Made by a program: the position numbers and the translations under genes. A stretch of DNA of 64,000 nucleotides from positions 5,704,001-5,768,000 of the forward strand of contig NZ_LT629802.1 of the NCBI RefSeq assembly GCF_900106045.1, given 5' to 3'. Positions 61,516-64,000 of this stretch are shown in pieces (position 1 is the stretch's first letter; each line of letters starts with the position of its first letter). The stretch is from Pseudomonas mucidolens (GTDB lineage Bacteria > Pseudomonadota > Gammaproteobacteria > Pseudomonadales > Pseudomonadaceae). Below the pieces are notes generated by a model that was not told where the DNA came from, ran no database searches, and saw only the letters and a list, made by a program, of their open reading frames with translations.

Positions 61516-63411
61516 ATGACCCAACCGATCCGCATCAAGGACCACGAGAAAGACGCACGCCTTGTGCGCGGTCGAGTCGTGTTCGGTGCGGTCGCGGTGG
61601 TCACGCTGATGTGCGTGTTGATTGCCCGCCTGTATTTCCTGCAGGTGATCCAGTACGACTATCATTCCACGCTGTCGGAAAACAACCGGGTGCATGTGCA
61701 GCCGATCCCGCCGACCCGTGGCTTGATATTCGACCGTAATGGCGTGGTGATAGCGGATAACCGACCCAGTTTCAGTCTGAGCGTGACCCGCGAACGGGCC
61801 GGCGAGTGGCGAGAGATACTCGATGTGATTGTCGAGGTGCTGGAGTTGACGCCGGGCGATCGGGCGATCTTCGAGAAACGCATGAAGCAGGGGCGTCGGC
61901 CATTCGAGCCGGTGCCGATTCTGTTTGAACTGACCGAAGAGCAGATCGCCAGGATCGCGGTGAATCAGTTCCGCCTGCCGGGTGTGGAAGTAGTGGCGCA
62001 GCTGGTGCGTCATTACCCGCAAGGGGCGCACTTTGCGCACTCCGTCGGCTACATGGGGCGGATCAACGAAAAAGAGCTGAAGACCCTCGATCCGGTCAAC
62101 TACAGCGGCACCCACCATATCGGCAAGACTGGCATCGAGCGTTTCTATGAAGCCGAGCTGCATGGCCAGGTAGGTTACGAGGAAGTCGAGACCAACGCGC
62201 GTGGCCGTGTGTTGCGCGTGCTCAAGCGCACCGACCCGACTCCCGGCAAGGACATTGTCCTGAGTCTCGACATCAAGCTGCAGGAAGCTGCGGAAATGGC
62301 CTTGGGCGGTCGCCGTGGCGCGGTGGTTGCGCTGGACCCCAATACTGGCGAAGTACTGGCGATGGTCAGCCAGCCGAGTTTCGATCCCAATCTGTTTGTC
62401 ACCGGGATCAGCTTCAAGGCCTACGCCGAGTTGCGTGACTCCATCGACCGGCCGCTGTTCAACCGGGTGTTGCGCGGCCTGTACCCGCCGGGCTCGACGA
62501 TCAAGCCCGCCGTGGCGATTGCCGGTCTCGATGCTGGCGTCATCACCGCTTCCAGCCGAGTCTACGATCCTGGTTACTACATGTTGCCCAACTACGATCA
62601 CAAATACCGTAACTGGAACCGCTCGGGCGACGGATATGTGGACCTGGACACGGCGATCATGCGCTCCAACGACACCTACTTTTATGACCTGGCCCATAAG
62701 CTGGGCATTGATCGCCTGGCGACCTATATGCGCAAGTTCGGTCTCGGTCAGAAAGTCTCGCTGGACATGTTTGAAGAGTCGTCCGGCCTGATGCCTTCGC
62801 GGGAATGGAAGCGCGCCACCCGGCGCCAGGCCTGGTACCCCGGCGAAACGCTGATCCTCGGGATTGGCCAGGGTTATATGCAGGCCACACCGCTGCAACT
62901 GGCGCAGGCTACGGCGTTGGTGGCGAGCAAGGGCAAGTGGATCCGTCCGCACCTGGCCAAGACCATCGAGGGGGAAGCGCCGGTGGATGAAAATCCGATC
63001 CCGGACATTGTCCTGCGCGATCCGTCCGACTGGGCCAAGGTCAGTCACGGTATGCAGCAAGTGATGCATGGTGCCCGAGGTACTGCGCGCAAGGCAGCAA
63101 TCGGCGCGCAATACCGGATTGCCGGCAAAAGCGGTACCGCCCAGGTGGTTGCGATCAAGCAGGGTGAGCGCTACGACCGCTCCAAGGTTCAGGAGCGCCA
63201 TCGCGACCACGCCTTGTTCGTTGGATTTGCTCCGGCCGATAACCCGAAAATCACCGTGGCGGTGATGGTCGAGAACGGCGAATCCGGTTCCGGCGTGGCG
63301 GCTCCGGTCGTGCGTCAGATCATGGACGCCTGGTTACTGGACGCGGAGGGCAAGCTCAAACCTGAGTTTGCCAGCCCTTCAAGTGCGGAGGCTACGGCCA
63401 GTGAAGAGTAA
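61516..63411 (+). CDS. mrdA: Penicillin-binding protein 2
   Basis: This 631-residue transpeptidase of the elongasome crosslinks peptidoglycan in side-wall growth with RodA. There is one N-terminal membrane anchor (residues 20-43), a dimerisation domain, and the transpeptidase domain with S327-T-I-K, S384-N-D and K538-S-G-T. It follows rlmH by 15 bases, and its end overlaps the rodA start by 11 bases. Confidence 0.96.
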   Translation: MTQPIRIKDHEKDARLVRGRVVFGAVAVVTLMCVLIARLYFLQVIQYDYHSTLSENNRVHVQPIPPTRGLIFDRNGVVIADNRPSFSLSVTRERAGEWREILDVIVEVLELTPGDRAIFEKRMKQGRRPFEPVPILFELTEEQIARIAVNQFRLPGVEVVAQLVRHYPQGAHFAHSVGYMGRINEKELKTLDPVNYSGTHHIGKTGIERFYEAELHGQVGYEEVETNARGRVLRVLKRTDPTPGKDIVLSLDIKLQEAAEMALGGRRGAVVALDPNTGEVLAMVSQPSFDPNLFVTGISFKAYAELRDSIDRPLFNRVLRGLYPPGSTIKPAVAIAGLDAGVITASSRVYDPGYYMLPNYDHKYRNWNRSGDGYVDLDTAIMRSNDTYFYDLAHKLGIDRLATYMRKFGLGQKVSLDMFEESSGLMPSREWKRATRRQAWYPGETLILGIGQGYMQATPLQLAQATALVASKGKWIRPHLAKTIEGEAPVDENPIPDIVLRDPSDWAKVSHGMQQVMHGARGTARKAAIGAQYRIAGKSGTAQVVAIKQGERYDRSKVQERHRDHALFVGFAPADNPKITVAVMVENGESGSGVAAPVVRQIMDAWLLDAEGKLKPEFASPSSAEATASEE

Positions 63412-64000
63412 CTTTGACCGCATCCTCTCCAGCGAGGATGTCATGCGTCGCTGCGCCACGTTGTTGCAGCGTCTGCACATCGATGGCCCGTTGCTGATTC
63501 TGCTGCTGACCCTGGCCGCCGGTAGTCTGTTCGTGCTGTATTCGGCCAGCGGCAAGAACTGGGATTTGCTGATCAAACAAGCCACCTCGTTCGGTCTGGG
63601 CCTGTTGTCGATGGTGGTGATTGCGCAACTGGAGCCGCGCTTCATGGCGCGCTGGGTACCGTTGAGCTACGTCGTCGGCGTGTTGCTGCTGGTGGTGGTG
63701 GACGTCATGGGGCACAACGCCATGGGGGCGACACGCTGGATCAATATTCCAGGGGTGATTCGCTTCCAGCCGTCGGAGTTCATGAAGATCCTGATGCCCG
63801 CGACGATCGCCTGGTACCTCTCCAAACGGACATTGCCGCCGCAACTCAAGCATGTCGCGGTCAGTCTGATGCTGATCGGCATTCCCTTTATTCTTATCGT
63901 GCGCCAGCCTGACCTTGGCACCGGCCTGCTGATTCTCGCAGGTGGCGCGTTCGTGCTGTTCATGGGCGGTCTGCGCTGGCGCTGGATCCTCAGCGTGCTG
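63401..64000 (+). CDS. rodA: Rod-shape protein RodA, N-terminal part (cut by window end)
   Basis: The GTG at 63401 lies inside the end of mrdA and opens a frame that runs to the window edge, 200 codons of about 370-380. RodA is a SEDS-family glycosyltransferase that polymerises lipid II. Membrane segments include LLILLLTLAAGSLFVLYSAS and LLSMVVIAQLEP, and conserved GATRWINIPG and RFQPSEFMKI are present. mrdA-rodA order is the standard elongasome operon. The final third is outside the window. Confidence 0.94.
   Translation, partial: MKSNFDRILSSEDVMRRCATLLQRLHIDGPLLILLLTLAAGSLFVLYSASGKNWDLLIKQATSFGLGLLSMVVIAQLEPRFMARWVPLSYVVGVLLLVVVDVMGHNAMGATRWINIPGVIRFQPSEFMKILMPATIAWYLSKRTLPPQLKHVAVSLMLIGIPFILIVRQPDLGTGLLILAGGAFVLFMGGLRWRWILSVL

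Noticed and set aside
60124-63210. Open frame of 1028 codons on the minus strand
   Set aside because: It lies antisense over nadD, rsfS, rlmH and mrdA, which are all clear families; long antisense frames are normal in GC-rich DNA.
1-64000. CRISPR array or tRNA genes
   Set aside because: No regularly spaced repeats and no cloverleaf-like sequence were found; the only multi-copy short repeats are REPs, integrase arm repeats and element ends.

Overview
The window looks like a chromosome segment of a Pseudomonas of the fluorescens type. The reasons are the high GC, the Pseudomonas order mpl-ubiX and proA-nadD-rsfS-rlmH-mrdA-rodA, an ethanolamine eat-eutB-eutC set beside exaC and a sigma-54 activator, and REP palindromes (cores like GCGAGCAAGCTCGC) between genes. 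Start choices rest on visible ribosome binding sites. Functions come from recognised motifs, not from database searches.

Layout. 1-4954: ectoine/5-hydroxyectoine catabolism (doeA end, doeB, doeX, doeC, doeD). 5040-35748: a 30.7 kb integrated island. It is bounded by a 27-bp direct repeat that doubles as a terminator, has tandem 12-bp arm-type repeats just inside both ends, and carries a tyrosine integrase at the right end. Its cargo, left to right, is: a three-gene cassette in which every protein ends in a HEPN-like RNase motif (one is an RloC/PrrC-like ATPase with a zinc hook), a candidate phage-defence system; LysR/SDR/aldo-keto reductase; a periplasmic molybdenum hydroxylase operon with its own cofactor genes; a frameshifted AraC gene; ltrA split by a 4.2 kb IS66-family element that carries a HxlR regulator and a broken NmrA-like gene; small envelope proteins; and a plasmid/phage-like module (XRE, DUF932, a broken alpA, a Rep-like gene, integrase).

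35767-39844: chromosomal backbone (S24 repressor, ppa, mtfA, dedA, GNAT). 39950-48757: ethanolamine use. Eat imports ethanolamine, EutBC makes acetaldehyde and ammonia, ExaC oxidises the acetaldehyde, and a GAF/sigma-54 activator faces exaC, which has a clear -24/-12 promoter. An IS110-family element sits inside a REP between eat and exaC. Its 5' noncoding end can be read as a complete bridge RNA whose target guides match the two REP halves and whose donor guides match the element's own ends.

48829-64000: cell-wall recycling (mpl), ubiX, a MORN-repeat/C13-protease lipoprotein, maoC between an inverted pair of REP clusters, lrgAB-like genes, a LON-domain protein, a DedA-PAP2 fusion, mpg, then proA-nadD-rsfS-rlmH-mrdA-rodA (cut by the window end). 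No tRNA, rRNA or CRISPR array was seen.
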